A stretch of 64,000 nucleotides of DNA from Arenibacter catalasegens. Its GTDB lineage: Bacteria; Bacteroidota; Bacteroidia; Flavobacteriales; Flavobacteriaceae. The DNA is taken from the NCBI RefSeq assembly GCF_002909235.1, contig NZ_PHQQ01000028.1, positions 1 through 64,000 on the forward strand, in the 5' to 3' direction. The notes below the pieces were generated by a model, which had not been told where the DNA came from, made no database searches, and saw only the letters and a program-made list of their open reading frames with translations. The stretch's first letter is position 1, and each line of letters starts with the position of its first letter. The position numbers and the translations under genes are program-made. Below are positions 43,982 through 55,100 of this stretch, one piece after another.

Positions 43982-44809
43982 AATCCCCACAAAACAAAAT
44001 CCAACTTTATCATACTTCAAAAACCTTTGTATTTTGTTTTGTTCCGCTCGCCAACGCTAAATGTAATTTTTGGTTGCCGAAAAAACCCGCACACAGCACA
44101 TTACTTTTTTAAGGAAAATCAGTTGTTTAAATAAAGTTAGGATCCTTAAAAAAGTAAAGAGCTGTTCCCAACGCTCACACCAAAAATTACCCAAAGCAAA
44201 GTTACATAATAGTAGTTATAATACTTCCCTTTTTGTAGCCTTATCAGGCGCATATTATTCGGGCGATAGTTATAACTGCTATTATGTAAAATGTCCGCTC
44301 ATCCAACGCTCAAATCCGAACTGAACAACAAACTTTGGAACTAAAAAGCTGAACGCACTATCGTTTGTCTCATTCCAATAACAGTTGAAAATCCAACGCT
44401 TCGCCAACCTCTTTTTCAACTATTATCGGAACGTTTTGCACTTCAGACAAAACGTTTTGAAAACTGGCGGAACAGAGGCGGAAAAAAGCGTTGGAGTTCC
44501 GTTGGTTTTTAAAATGGAACAACTGAAAGGCGTTAGTATTTACAATCTTTTATAATCAAATCTAAAAACTTCAATCCAAGTTTAAAACCGAGCGTCGGAA
44601 GTCAGGCGAAAGGGAGTATTTTACATAATTTACATTATAACTTACGGCTTTGGTTTTTTAAGCGTGGACGAAGTCGGCAGTATTATAATGCCAATTATGT
44701 AACATATCGAGGAAAAGGAAGCAAGGAATATACAGAGGTTTTTGAAGAATGAAAATACTGGATATTACTTGCGTGGCAATTACTCAAAAGTTTATATATT
44801 GTAGGTTCA
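43982..44809. other. Hairpin-rich non-coding region (copy 2)
   Basis: Repeat of 37226-38053 with all foldbacks and CCAACGCT motifs in place (foldback c at 44202-44289, foldback e at 44621-44702). No gene is supported. Confidence 0.6.
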
Positions 44810-45088
44810 ATGGGATGCACCAAACTTAAATATCAAAATTTTTCTTTTTTAGAGATAGTACACTCTGAAAAAAGGGTGTCCGAAGAAAAAAAACGCATAA
44901 ACTATTATCCATTTGGGGCGGGTCCTAGAATGTGTGTGGGTAATAATTTTGCTATGGCTGAGATGATCATAGCTATAGCGGAAATTGTGAAGAAATTTCA
45001 AATTTCCAGTTCCTTGGCAAGCGTAGAGATTAACCCGCTAATTTCTCTGAAGCCAAAGTGTGTACCTTTACTCTTTAAAGAAAGATAA
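44810..45088 (+). CDS. Hybrid ORF: short-Rhs N-terminus fused to P450 C-terminus
   Basis: A 92-residue frame in which the element's first 36 codons ([10 protein letters not shown] to YYPFG) continue in frame into the last 56 codons of the P450 (44918-45085). The P450 part holds the haem ligand Cys in [15 protein letters not shown] and the L-helix. It is the displaced 3' end of the host gene with a start codon donated by the element. The product is too short to be a P450. If the insertion excised exactly, these codons would rejoin 30245-31405 to give a 443-residue enzyme. Confidence 0.8.
   Translation: MGCTKLKYQNFSFLEIVHSEKRVSEEKKRINYYPFGAGPRMCVGNNFAMAEMIIAIAEIVKKFQISSSLASVEINPLISLKPKCVPLLFKER
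44903..44917 (+). other. Right attachment junction (attR)
   Basis: TATTATCCATTTGGG, with element sequence to the left and P450 sequence (GCGGGTCCTAGAATG) to the right. A at 44911, as in the element form. Confidence 0.88.
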
Positions 45089-45092
45089 TTAT

Positions 45093-46013
45093 TTGAAAAA
45101 CATTCATAAACATACCCAACTCATTAAGGCCGAAGCCAAACGCCTCGGTTTTTTGTCGTGCGGTATCTCCAGAGCCGAATTTTTAGAAGAGGAAGCCCCA
45201 AGGTTGGAAACGTGGCTAAATAAGAACATGCATGGGGAAATGGGCTATATGGAAAACCATTTTGATAAGCGCTTGGATCCCACTAAATTGGTGGAAGGGT
45301 CTAAATCTGTGATTTCCCTTCTCCTTAATTACTTTCCGGAAGAAACGCAAAAACCTGCGACTATTAAGCTGTCTAAATATGCTTACGGACAGGATTATCA
45401 TCATATTATTAAATCCAAATTAAAAGAACTTCAAGAATTTATTGCACAGGAGATAGGAGAAGTAAACGGCAGGGCTTTTGTAGATTCCGCCCCTGTGTTG
45501 GACAAGGCTTGGGCCGCAAAGAGCGGGTTAGGTTGGATAGGGAAACATAGTAATCTACTGACCCAGCAAGTGGGGTCTTTTTATTTTATTGCAGAACTGA
45601 TTTTGGATTTGGAACTGGAGTATGACCATAGGGTAACAGATCATTGTGGCACCTGCACTGCCTGTATCGATGCCTGCCCTACGCAGGCTATTGTAGAGCC
45701 TTATGTAGTTGACGGCAGTAAGTGTATCTCATACCTTACCATTGAATTAAAGAACGAAATTCCTACAGATTTTAAAGGTAAAATGGATGATTGGATGTTT
45801 GGTTGTGATGTCTGCCAAGATGTTTGCCCTTGGAACCGCTTCTCTAAACCGCACCAAGAACCTTTGTTTAATCCCCATCCCGAATTACTTTCCATGACCA
45901 AAAAGGACTGGGAGGAAATTACAGAGGATGTATTTAAAAAGGTGTTTCAGAAATCTGCCGTAAAACGGACCAAATTTTCGGGACTTAAAAGAAATATTGA
46001 TTTTTTGAAATAG
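45093..46013 (+). CDS. queG: Epoxyqueuosine reductase QueG
   Basis: About 306 residues; the cobalamin-dependent reductase that makes queuosine from epoxyqueuosine in the tRNA anticodon. Fe-S ligands are visible as [17 protein letters not shown] and [13 protein letters not shown], with an intervening conserved Cys in [10 protein letters not shown]. The N-terminal segment [20 protein letters not shown] is typical. I use TTG at 45093, which gives the usual length and lies just after the P450 stop (45086-45088); an ATG at 45060 in the same frame would overlap the P450 codons. Confidence 0.92.
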   Translation: MKNIHKHTQLIKAEAKRLGFLSCGISRAEFLEEEAPRLETWLNKNMHGEMGYMENHFDKRLDPTKLVEGSKSVISLLLNYFPEETQKPATIKLSKYAYGQDYHHIIKSKLKELQEFIAQEIGEVNGRAFVDSAPVLDKAWAAKSGLGWIGKHSNLLTQQVGSFYFIAELILDLELEYDHRVTDHCGTCTACIDACPTQAIVEPYVVDGSKCISYLTIELKNEIPTDFKGKMDDWMFGCDVCQDVCPWNRFSKPHQEPLFNPHPELLSMTKKDWEEITEDVFKKVFQKSAVKRTKFSGLKRNIDFLK

Positions 46014-46208
46014 TATTTTTTGATATTGGGATAGGCTTCGGACCAAAAATCTTATATCTTGAGGAGTTGGCCGCCTTTATGAAATTTCGGCAATGGTTTT
46101 GGAATGGGAGACATTGCCAACCGGAGCTTTTGAAAATTAATTGTCTAAACTTGTATTAAAACTACGGGATATTACTTTTTTAAATCCTTTTATTTTAAAG
46201 AATACTGT

Positions 46209-46216
46209 TAACTTTG
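46209..46216 (+). promoter_or_regulatory. -7 box of maeB
   Basis: TAACTTTG matches TAnnTTTG, 19 bp before the maeB ATG. The TTG partner is unclear. Confidence 0.45.
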
Positions 46217-46235
46217 TTTTTCTAAACAACACTTT

Positions 46236-48530
46236 ATGAGCAAGCAAAAAACCAGACGGGAGGCTTTAGTATACCATGCCAAACCACAGCCGGGAAAAAT
46301 TAAAATCGTGCCTACGAAACCCTATGCTACCCAAAGGGATTTAGGTCTTGCCTATTCCCCTGGAGTTGCTGAACCTTGTTTGGAAATTGCCAAGGACAAG
46401 GATAACGTATATAAGTATACTGCCAAGGGTAATTTAGTGGCGGTAATATCCAATGGAACTGCTGTACTTGGATTGGGGAATATAGGTCCCGAGGCGTCCA
46501 AACCGGTAATGGAAGGGAAATGTCTGTTGTTCAAGATTTTTGCTGATATTGATGGAATTGATATTGAATTGGATACTACCGATGTTGAAAAATTTATAGA
46601 AACTGTAAAGATAATAGCCCCAACCTTTGGAGGAATTAATTTGGAGGACATAAAAGCTCCTGAAGCTTTTGAAATTGAAAGACGATTAAAAGAGGAATTG
46701 GATATTCCGGTAATGCACGATGATCAACACGGAACGGCCATAATTTCAGCCGCCGCGCTATTGAATGCCTTGGTACTTACTAAGAAAAAAATAAGTAATG
46801 TCCGTATTGTAATAAGTGGAGCAGGTGCTGCTGCTGTTTCTTGCACTCGTCTATACAAGGCATTTGGGGCAAGTGATAAAAATATAGTAATGTTGGATAG
46901 TAAAGGCGTTATCCGTAGTGATCGTGATACCTTATCAGCAGAAAAGTTAGAGTTCGCCACGGATAGAAAAATTGACACCTTGGAAGATGCCATGAAAGAT
47001 GCCGATGTGTTTATTGGCCTTTCCGTAAAAGATATCGTTTCTGCGGATATGTTATTATCCATGGCTAAGGATCCCATTGTGTTTGCTATGGCAAATCCTG
47101 ATCCGGAAATAGATTATAATCTGGCCGTAAAAACTAGAAAGGATATTATAATGGCCACAGGTAGATCCGATCATCCTAATCAAGTAAACAATGTTTTAGG
47201 ATTTCCTTTTATATTTAGAGGTGCACTGGATGTTAGGGCCACCAAAATTAACGAAGCTATGAAAATGGCTGCTGTTAAGGCATTGGCGGAGCTTACAAAG
47301 GAACCTGTTCCAGAGCAGGTGAATATCGCCTATGGTCAAACGAGGTTAACCTTTGGGAGGGAGTATATAATCCCTAAACCTTTTGATCCCAGGTTAATTT
47401 CTGAAATCCCACCAGCAGTGGCAAAAGCTGCAATGGACAGTGGGGTGGCTAAAATGCCTATTGAAGATTGGGATAAATACAGGGAGGAACTGCTTCAGCG
47501 TTCTGGTAACGACAATAAGATAGTTCGTTTGTTGCACGACCGTGCCAGAATGAACCCTAAAAAGGTTGTTTATGCCGAGGCCGATCATTTGGATGTCCTT
47601 AAAGCGGCCCAAATTGCCTATGAAGAAGGGATTGCAACCCCAATTTTATTGGGAAATAAAGTGATTATAGCAGAATTGATGAAGGAGCTCGAATTCGATG
47701 CCGATATTCTTGTAATAGACTCACATGCAGATGAAGCCAATGATAAAAGAAATCATTATGCGGCAAAATACTTTGAGAATAGACAACGTAGTGGCGTAAG
47801 CCTGTTCGGGGCACGGGCAAAGATGAAGGAACGCAACTATTTTGCAGCAATGATGGTATTGGAGGGCGATGCCGATGGAATGATTTCAGGATATTCCCGA
47901 GCATATCCTACAGTGGTAAAGCCGGTGTTCGAGGTAATAGGAAGAGCTGCCAATGTTAAGAAGGTATCTACCGTTAATATTATGATAACCGAAAGGGGCC
48001 CATTATTTTTAGCGGACACCTCTATCAATATAGACCCCAGTGCAGAGGAAATTGCAGAAATAGCAAAGATGACCGCAAATGTGGCTACCACTTTTGGTTT
48101 TACTCCTGTTATGGCCTTATTGTCCTATGCCAATTTTGGTTCTTCCTCCCATCCGCGGGCTACAAAAGTTAGAGAAGCGGTGAAAATATTGCACGCTTCC
48201 AATCCGGATTTACTGGTTGATGGTGAGTTACAGATTGATTTTGCATTGAATAAGGACTTGCACCAAGGGAAATTTCCTTTTTCCAAATTGGCGGGTAAAA
48301 AAGTAAATACCTTAATCTTCCCCAACTTGGAGTCGGCCAACATTACCTATAAGTTGCTGAAAGAACTTAATCAAGCAGATTCCATAGGTCCAATTATGGT
48401 AGGTTTAAGACGGTCTGTACATATCCTTCAATTAGGGGCAAGTGTAGACGAGATGGTCAATATGACCGCTGTTGCTGTTATTGATGCCCAAGAAAGAGAA
48501 AAGAGAAAAATGGCAAAATCCAGAAAATAA
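46236..48530 (+). CDS. maeB: NADP-type malic enzyme with phosphotransacetylase-like domain
   Basis: A 764-residue MaeB-type enzyme that decarboxylates malate to pyruvate with reduction of NAD(P). Malic enzyme part about 1-425: LGLAYSPGVAEPCLEIAKD, metal-site region MHDDQHGTAI, dinucleotide site VISGAGAAAVSC (about 193-204) and FAMANPDPEI. The C-terminal part (about 430-764) resembles phosphotransacetylase (VYAEADHLDVLKAAQIA, IMITERGPLFLADTSINIDP) and in this family is regulatory, sensing acetyl-CoA, not catalytic. It has its own promoter and a 59-bp gap to ruvA. Confidence 0.95.
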   Translation: MSKQKTRREALVYHAKPQPGKIKIVPTKPYATQRDLGLAYSPGVAEPCLEIAKDKDNVYKYTAKGNLVAVISNGTAVLGLGNIGPEASKPVMEGKCLLFKIFADIDGIDIELDTTDVEKFIETVKIIAPTFGGINLEDIKAPEAFEIERRLKEELDIPVMHDDQHGTAIISAAALLNALVLTKKKISNVRIVISGAGAAAVSCTRLYKAFGASDKNIVMLDSKGVIRSDRDTLSAEKLEFATDRKIDTLEDAMKDADVFIGLSVKDIVSADMLLSMAKDPIVFAMANPDPEIDYNLAVKTRKDIIMATGRSDHPNQVNNVLGFPFIFRGALDVRATKINEAMKMAAVKALAELTKEPVPEQVNIAYGQTRLTFGREYIIPKPFDPRLISEIPPAVAKAAMDSGVAKMPIEDWDKYREELLQRSGNDNKIVRLLHDRARMNPKKVVYAEADHLDVLKAAQIAYEEGIATPILLGNKVIIAELMKELEFDADILVIDSHADEANDKRNHYAAKYFENRQRSGVSLFGARAKMKERNYFAAMMVLEGDADGMISGYSRAYPTVVKPVFEVIGRAANVKKVSTVNIMITERGPLFLADTSINIDPSAEEIAEIAKMTANVATTFGFTPVMALLSYANFGSSSHPRATKVREAVKILHASNPDLLVDGELQIDFALNKDLHQGKFPFSKLAGKKVNTLIFPNLESANITYKLLKELNQADSIGPIMVGLRRSVHILQLGASVDEMVNMTAVAVIDAQEREKRKMAKSRK

Positions 48531-48589
48531 AATAATTGAAAAAAGCCCAATTTTCAAGAAGTTCCTAAGCTTAAAAAACGAAATAGATT

Positions 48590-49171
48590 ATGATTACCCA
48601 TTTAAAAGGAAAGCTTGTTGAAAAAAATCCAACCCATCTTGTAATCGAGTGCGCAGGTGTGGGATATTTTGTAAATATTTCGTTGCACACATTTTCAAAA
48701 ATTGGAGACTCGGAGAGCGTACAGTTGTATACCCATCTTCAGGTCAAGGAGGATTCCCATACTTTGTTCGGATTTTCCGAAAAGTCCGAACGTGAGATAT
48801 TTAGATTGCTGTTATCCGTTTCAGGAATAGGCTCAAGTATAGCAAGAACTATGTTGTCTTCCCTTTCTCCGGGACAAATAAGGGATGCCATTGCAACTGG
48901 AGATGTCCCAACTATTCAGGGGATAAAGGGAATTGGTGCCAAAACGGCCCAACGCGTAATTTTGGACCTAAAAGACAAGGTTTTAAAAGTCTATGATTTA
49001 GATGAACTTTCGGCTCCATCAAACAATACAAACAAAGATGAAGCGTTATCTGCATTAGAGGTTCTTGGATTTGTCCGCAAACAAGCTGAAAAAGTTGTGG
49101 ATAAAGTAGTTGGCCAAGATCCTGGACTAAGCGTAGAGGACATTATAAAATTTGCGCTTAAAAATTTATAA
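48590..49171 (+). CDS. ruvA: Holliday junction binding protein RuvA
   Basis: A 193-residue tetrameric junction-binding protein that partners RuvB. The OB fold covers about 1-65 (MITHLKGKLVEKNPTHLVIE), helix-hairpin-helix motifs lie at about 70-140 (LLSVSGIGSSIARTML and IQGIKGIGAKTAQRVILDLK), and the RuvB-binding C-terminal domain at about 145-193. It lies 5 bp upstream of sprA, an arrangement often seen in Bacteroidota. Confidence 0.95.
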   Translation: MITHLKGKLVEKNPTHLVIECAGVGYFVNISLHTFSKIGDSESVQLYTHLQVKEDSHTLFGFSEKSEREIFRLLLSVSGIGSSIARTMLSSLSPGQIRDAIATGDVPTIQGIKGIGAKTAQRVILDLKDKVLKVYDLDELSAPSNNTNKDEALSALEVLGFVRKQAEKVVDKVVGQDPGLSVEDIIKFALKNL

Positions 49172-49176
49172 CAAGT

Positions 49177-52100
49177 TTGAAAACAGGGGCAAAAATTTAT
49201 CTTAAATCATTATTTAAGCTTACTATCCTACTCTTTATTTTCTTGGGCACAACGGAATCTTCCTTTGCACAGGAAACAGAGGCGGAAGATGTTAACGAGC
49301 AGGAAACGGACACGCTGCAAACCGGTGTGGCTTTGGGGAGATTGAAAATGGAAAACCCAGAAAGTATCGTTTCCAAATATACTTATGACCCCAATCTGGA
49401 TAGATATATTTATTCCGTTAGTGTTGGAGATTTTGATATTAGTTATCCCATTATACTTACACCTACCCAGTACTTGGAGTTGGTGCGCCGAGAAGGCATG
49501 AAATCCTATTTTAAGGAAAAAATTGATGCTTTTTCTGGTAAAAAGGAAGGAAGTGAAGAGGCTCGAAAAAATTTATTGCCCAACTTTTATGTGAACAATA
49601 GTTTTTTTGAAAGTGTTTTTGGAGGAAATACTATTGAAGTAATTCCCCAAGGTTCTGTGGCCATGGACTTAGGTGTCATTTGGCAAAAAAACGATAATCC
49701 TTCCTTGTCCCCAAGAAACCGTACCAATCTTTCCTTTGATTTTGATCAACGTATAAGCTTAAGTATGTTGGGTAAAATAGGGGAACGTTTACAGGTTACC
49801 GCCAATTACGATACGGAGGCCACTTTCGATTTTCAGAATTTGGTAAAATTGGATTATACTCCCTCAGAGGATGATATTCTTCAAAAAATTGAAGTCGGTA
49901 ATGTTAGTATGCCGCTGAATAGTTCGTTGATTACTGGCGCACAGAGTCTATTTGGTGTAAAAACAGAATTGCAATTCGGCAAGACTAGTGTTACTGCAGT
50001 TTTTTCAGAACAAAGATCACAAAACAATACAGTTGTTGCACAAGGCGGGGGAACGGTGAATAACTTTGAACTTAGGGCCCAGGATTACGATGAGGACAAA
50101 CACTTTTTTCTAGCACATTACTTTAGGGACAATTATGATGCGGCCCTTGTAAATTATCCATATATAAGGAGTCAGGTCCAAATTACCAGGTTGGAAGTTT
50201 GGGTGACCAATAGGAGTCAGCAAACCCTAAATGTTAGAAATGTGGTTGCCATCCAAGATTTGGGAGAGGTGCGAGCAGAAAAGACGAGAATAGGACAAAA
50301 CAATGGAGATCCAGCTGGATTCTTTAATGCTTCTACTGCTGGAAATTTACCTAGGAATAGTGCCAACGACTACAATCCCTTGCAAATAGGGGCTGGAGGT
50401 GCCCTAACACAAAATATTCGAGATATTGCTACCGTTCAGACTGGTTTTAACGTGCCGGGATATACTGTAAATCAGGGATTTGATTATGCTATTTTGGAAA
50501 ATGCGCGAAAACTGGAACAAGGACGCGATTTTACCTTTAACGCGCAATTGGGATATATTTCCTTGAACCAAAGATTAAGCAATGATGAGGTTTTAGGGGT
50601 TTCATTTCAATATACCTTTAACGGCGAGGTCTATCAGGTTGGGGAGTTTGCCAATGGAGGTTTGGACGCCACTACGGTGTCGCCAGGTGCAGAAATTCCG
50701 GTAAACAACAATACCTTAATTCTTAAATTGCTAAAGAGTAATATTACCAATGTTGTGGACCCTATCTGGGACTTAATGATGAAGAATATTTATTCCACTG
50801 GAGCATATCAATTAAGTCAGGAAGATTTCAAATTAAATATTCTATATACCGAAACCACTCCCCGAAATTATATTACAGCTGCGGAATCTGGTGTTGGGTC
50901 TGGTTGGCCCACGACCCCTAAGCCCTTGGAGGAAAGGATTTTGTTGGATGTGTTTAATTTGGATAGGTTAAATGCCTATAATGACCTGCAGAATGGGGGT
51001 GATGGTTTTTTTGATTATGTTCCCGGTATTACTATAGATCCGCAAACTGGTAGTATCATTTTCACTAAAGTGGAACCTTTTGGGGAGTTCTTGTTTGACC
51101 TCCTTGGGGGCGGAACTTATGATGTGGATAATGATCAGGGATATAATGCCAATCAGAAGAAGTACGTATTTAGAAATATGTATGCACTTCCTACGGCAGC
51201 GGCGCAACAGGATGCTGAAAAAAATAAATTCATTTTAAAAGGTAATTATAAATCTCAAGGCACCAATGGTATTCCCATCGGGGCCTTTAATGTGCCTAGA
51301 GGTTCGGTAAGGGTTACGGCCGGCGGTAGACAGCTTCAGGAAGGTATAGATTACACCGTAAACTATCAATCCGGTACAGTTCAAATATTGGATCCAAGTT
51401 TGGAGGCTTCCAATACACCTATCAATATTTCCGTTGAAAATAATGCCGTTTTTGGTCAACAAACAAGACGTTTTACAGGAGTAAATGTTGAGCATCAATT
51501 CAATAAGAACTTTGTTTTGGGAGGTACTTTATTGAATTTGAACGAAAAGCCATTGACACAGAAGTCCAATTATGGGATAGAGCCTGTAAACAATACGATT
51601 TTTGGTTTAAATAGTAATTTCTCGACCGAAGTTCCTTTTTTGACCAGATTGGCCAATAAATTACCAAACATAGATACTGATGTTCCTTCCAATTTATCGG
51701 TAAGGGGCGAAGTCGCATTTTTAAGTCCCGGTTCACCAAAGAATGCTGATTTTCAGGGTGAAACAACTACCTATTTGGACGACTTTGAGGGTGCCCAATC
51801 CTTAATCGATATTCGATCTTTTCTAGGATGGTCTATGGCTAGTCCACCCTTGGAGTACATGACCGGCAATAACAGTTTGGAATCTGGATACGGAAGGGCT
51901 AAAATGGCATGGTATACCGTAGATCCCATTTTTTATTCCAACCAACGTCCGTCAGCACTAAATGATAATGATATATCTACGAACGAAACTAGAAGAATCT
52001 ATATACAGGATGTTTTTAATCAGGATGTTCCGCAAGGACAGACTTTAGCACAAAATACCTTGGATATTGCATACTATCCAAATGCAAAAGGGCCCTATAA

Positions 52101-55100
52101 TGCAAACCCAGATTTCACGGCAGAACAGCCGCAGGATAAGTGGGCTGGGATAATGAGGTCCCTAAGTAGTACCAATTTTGAGCAGTCCAACGTGGAATAC
52201 GTTCAATTTTGGGTATTGGACCCCTACGTTGATGGCATTGCAACAAGTGCTGGTGATTTGGTAATCAACCTTGGAAATATTTCAGAGGATATCTTACCTG
52301 ATGGAAGGAAGCAATATGAGAATGGACTTCCAGTAAATCCGGTTTCTAACGATCTTACCTATAAAACAAATTGGGGCAAGGTTCCAGCAACCCAATCTTT
52401 GGTTTATGCTTTTGATGCCGATCAGAACAATAGAGGGTTACAGGATATTGGTTTTGACGGTTTATCTGATGCCGATGAGGCTACTTATACATTTGAAGGG
52501 GGAATAACTTATAATGGTCCGGCGGAGGATCCTGCTCTGGATAATTATGAGTATTTCTTGAACAGGGAAGGGAGCATATTGGAACGATATTTAAATTTTA
52601 ATAACCCAGATGGTAACTCTCCGGTTCAATTGAGCAATTCGGACAGAGGCTCAACTACCTTGCCAGATGTAGAGGATATAGATAGGGATGGTACCATGAA
52701 TACGGTTAACAGTTACTTTGAATACCGTATCAATATAAAGCCGGGGACAACTATCAATGATAAGTATGTAACGGATATAAAAGAAGGGGTTACAAGGTCT
52801 TTGCCAAATGGAAATACCTTGAACGAGCGTTGGATTCAATACAAGATACCTTTGTCAGATTTTACGGATGCCAAGGGAGGAATAACCGATTTTAGATCCA
52901 TTAGCTTTATGAGAATGTATCTTACCGGATTTTCCAGTAATATAGTAATGCGTTTTGCAACCTTGGACTTAGTGCGTGGAGATTGGCGTACTTATACGAA
53001 ATCTTTACAGCCCGAGGTTGACGGAGACCCTACGGATGATGGTACTTTAGTGGATGTCAATGCCGTTAATATTGAAGAAAATGCAGCCCGCACCCCAATA
53101 CCATACGTATTGCCCCCTGGTGTGCAGCGAGAAAGATTGAACAACAACAATACCATAATTAGGCAGAATGAGCAGTCTTTGTCTTTTGTGGTCGAGAATT
53201 TGGAACCTCGTGATTCTAGAGGGGTATTTAAAAATTTGAATATTGATATTAGGCAGTATAAACGTTTGAAAATGTTTATGCATGCAGAAGAGATTGTAGA
53301 AACCGATTATGCCAACGACGAGACTCCCTTGGTAGGTTTTATAAGAATTGGTTCGGATTTTTCCCAAAACTTTTATCAGATAGAGTTGCCCTTGCAATTA
53401 ACCCCTTACGGTACAAGTTCGGACAGTGAAATTTGGCCTGAGGTAAATGAATTGGATCTTTCCTTGGAGGATTTATCTAAGGTGAAATCTGCAGGAATTG
53501 CAGCTCAGACCCTAAGCACCATTAATTATTACGAAATAGACAATGGGGTAGTGGTTCAGGTAAGCGAATTTGACCCTAGAACACTGGGTAGATTGCGTAT
53601 CGGTATTCGAGGTAACCCTTCCCTGGGAAGTATTAGAAGTGTTATGGTCGGTGTTAAGAACGATGATAACCTTCCTGCCAGGGGCGAGGTTTGGTTTAAT
53701 GAATTGCGACTTTCCGGATTGGATAATAACGGGGGTTGGGCAGCGATTGCAGCTTTGGATATGAATATGGCAGATTTCGCCAGTGTATCCGCAACAGGTA
53801 GTAAAAGTACTTCTGGATTTGGTGCCATTGATCAAATGCCAAATGAACGGGCACGGGAAGATGCTATATCATATGACGTAGTCACCAATGTGAATATTGG
53901 CCAATTGTTTCCAAAAAAATGGGGTTTACAACTGCCATTTAATTACGGTATTTCCGAGCAGATGATAACTCCGGAATTCGATCCAGTGTATGATGACCTT
54001 AAATTGGAGGACCGTATTGCAGCTGCGGAAACCCCTGAAGATGCTGAGGCTATTAGGCAGCAAGGAGAAGATTATACCAAGAGGACCAGTATTAACTTTA
54101 TAGGGGTCAGTAAGGATAGAGGGGAAGAAGCCGAGGCAAACTTTTACGATATAGAAAACTTTACTTTCAATTATTCCTATAATGAGGTGAACCATAGGGA
54201 TTTTGAAATCGATGAATTAAAAGATCAAAATGTGGTGACCGGATTCGTGTACAACCATAATTTTAAACCGGTCACGGTGGAGCCTTTTGCAAAGAAAGAT
54301 TCTTTGTTTACCGGTAAGTATTTGAAATGGTTGAAAGATCTAAATTTGAATGTACTGCCTGCCAGTGTTTCTCTTCAATCCAATATAAACAGATCTTTTA
54401 ATCAACAAAAGTTCAGGGATGTTTTTGAACCAGGGGTCGAAAAATTAGACCTACCATTTTTACAGCAAAGGAACTATCTTTTTAATTGGCAGTATGCTAT
54501 CAACTATAGCCTAACAAAATCCTTGCGTTTAAATCTAACTGCTTCCAATAATAATATTGTTAGGAATTATTTTGAAGAAGATGGAAATTCGGATTCGGAT
54601 ATAAACCAGGCCTTGGGACTGTGGGACGGATTTTTTGATTTGGGAGAGCCCAATAGACATTCTCAAGAGATGCAATTGAATTATGAATTGCCATTCAACA
54701 AAATTCCCGCTTTCAGTTTTATAAATTCCCAGTACACCTATACGAGTAATTTTGATTGGCAAAGGGGAGGGGATGCTTTGCGTGAAGTGGCAAATGAAGA
54801 TATTAATACAGTGCAGAATGCGAGTACCCATAATTTAACGGCTTCTTTGACCATGCAAAAATTCTATGATTTTCTAGGATTGAGCAGAAAGAATACCAAA
54901 GCTGCTGCTAAGAAACCGGTTCGTTTAGACAAGGGTGGGAATGCAGCATCAAAGGAAGAGGATAATGAAATTAAAAAGTCGAGCGGAGCCGGATATAATG
55001 CTTTTATAGATGTGCTTACCATGGTAAAAAGGGTAAATGTTACCTATAGTCAGAATAGTGGTAAGGTATTGCCAGGGTATACTAGGTCTGTAGGGTTCAT

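Larger units (their letters stand above)
38156..44911 (+). mobile_element. 6,756-bp Rhs-tip element, copy 2
   Basis: Second head-to-tail unit with the same gene order as copy 1 and no difference seen in the parts compared. The two units abut at the attachment core with no spacer and no extra target duplication. This is the form expected from integration of a circular dimer, or of a second circle at an att site. Confidence 0.9.

Noticed and set aside
31400-44911. Conjugative element or prophage
   Set aside because: No relaxase, coupling protein, mating-pair genes, capsid or terminase are encoded; each unit is only 6.8 kb with recombinases and toxin-like cargo.
31391-44917. Classical DDE insertion sequence
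   Set aside because: No DDE transposase, no terminal inverted repeats at the junctions, and the only repeated bases are the att core.
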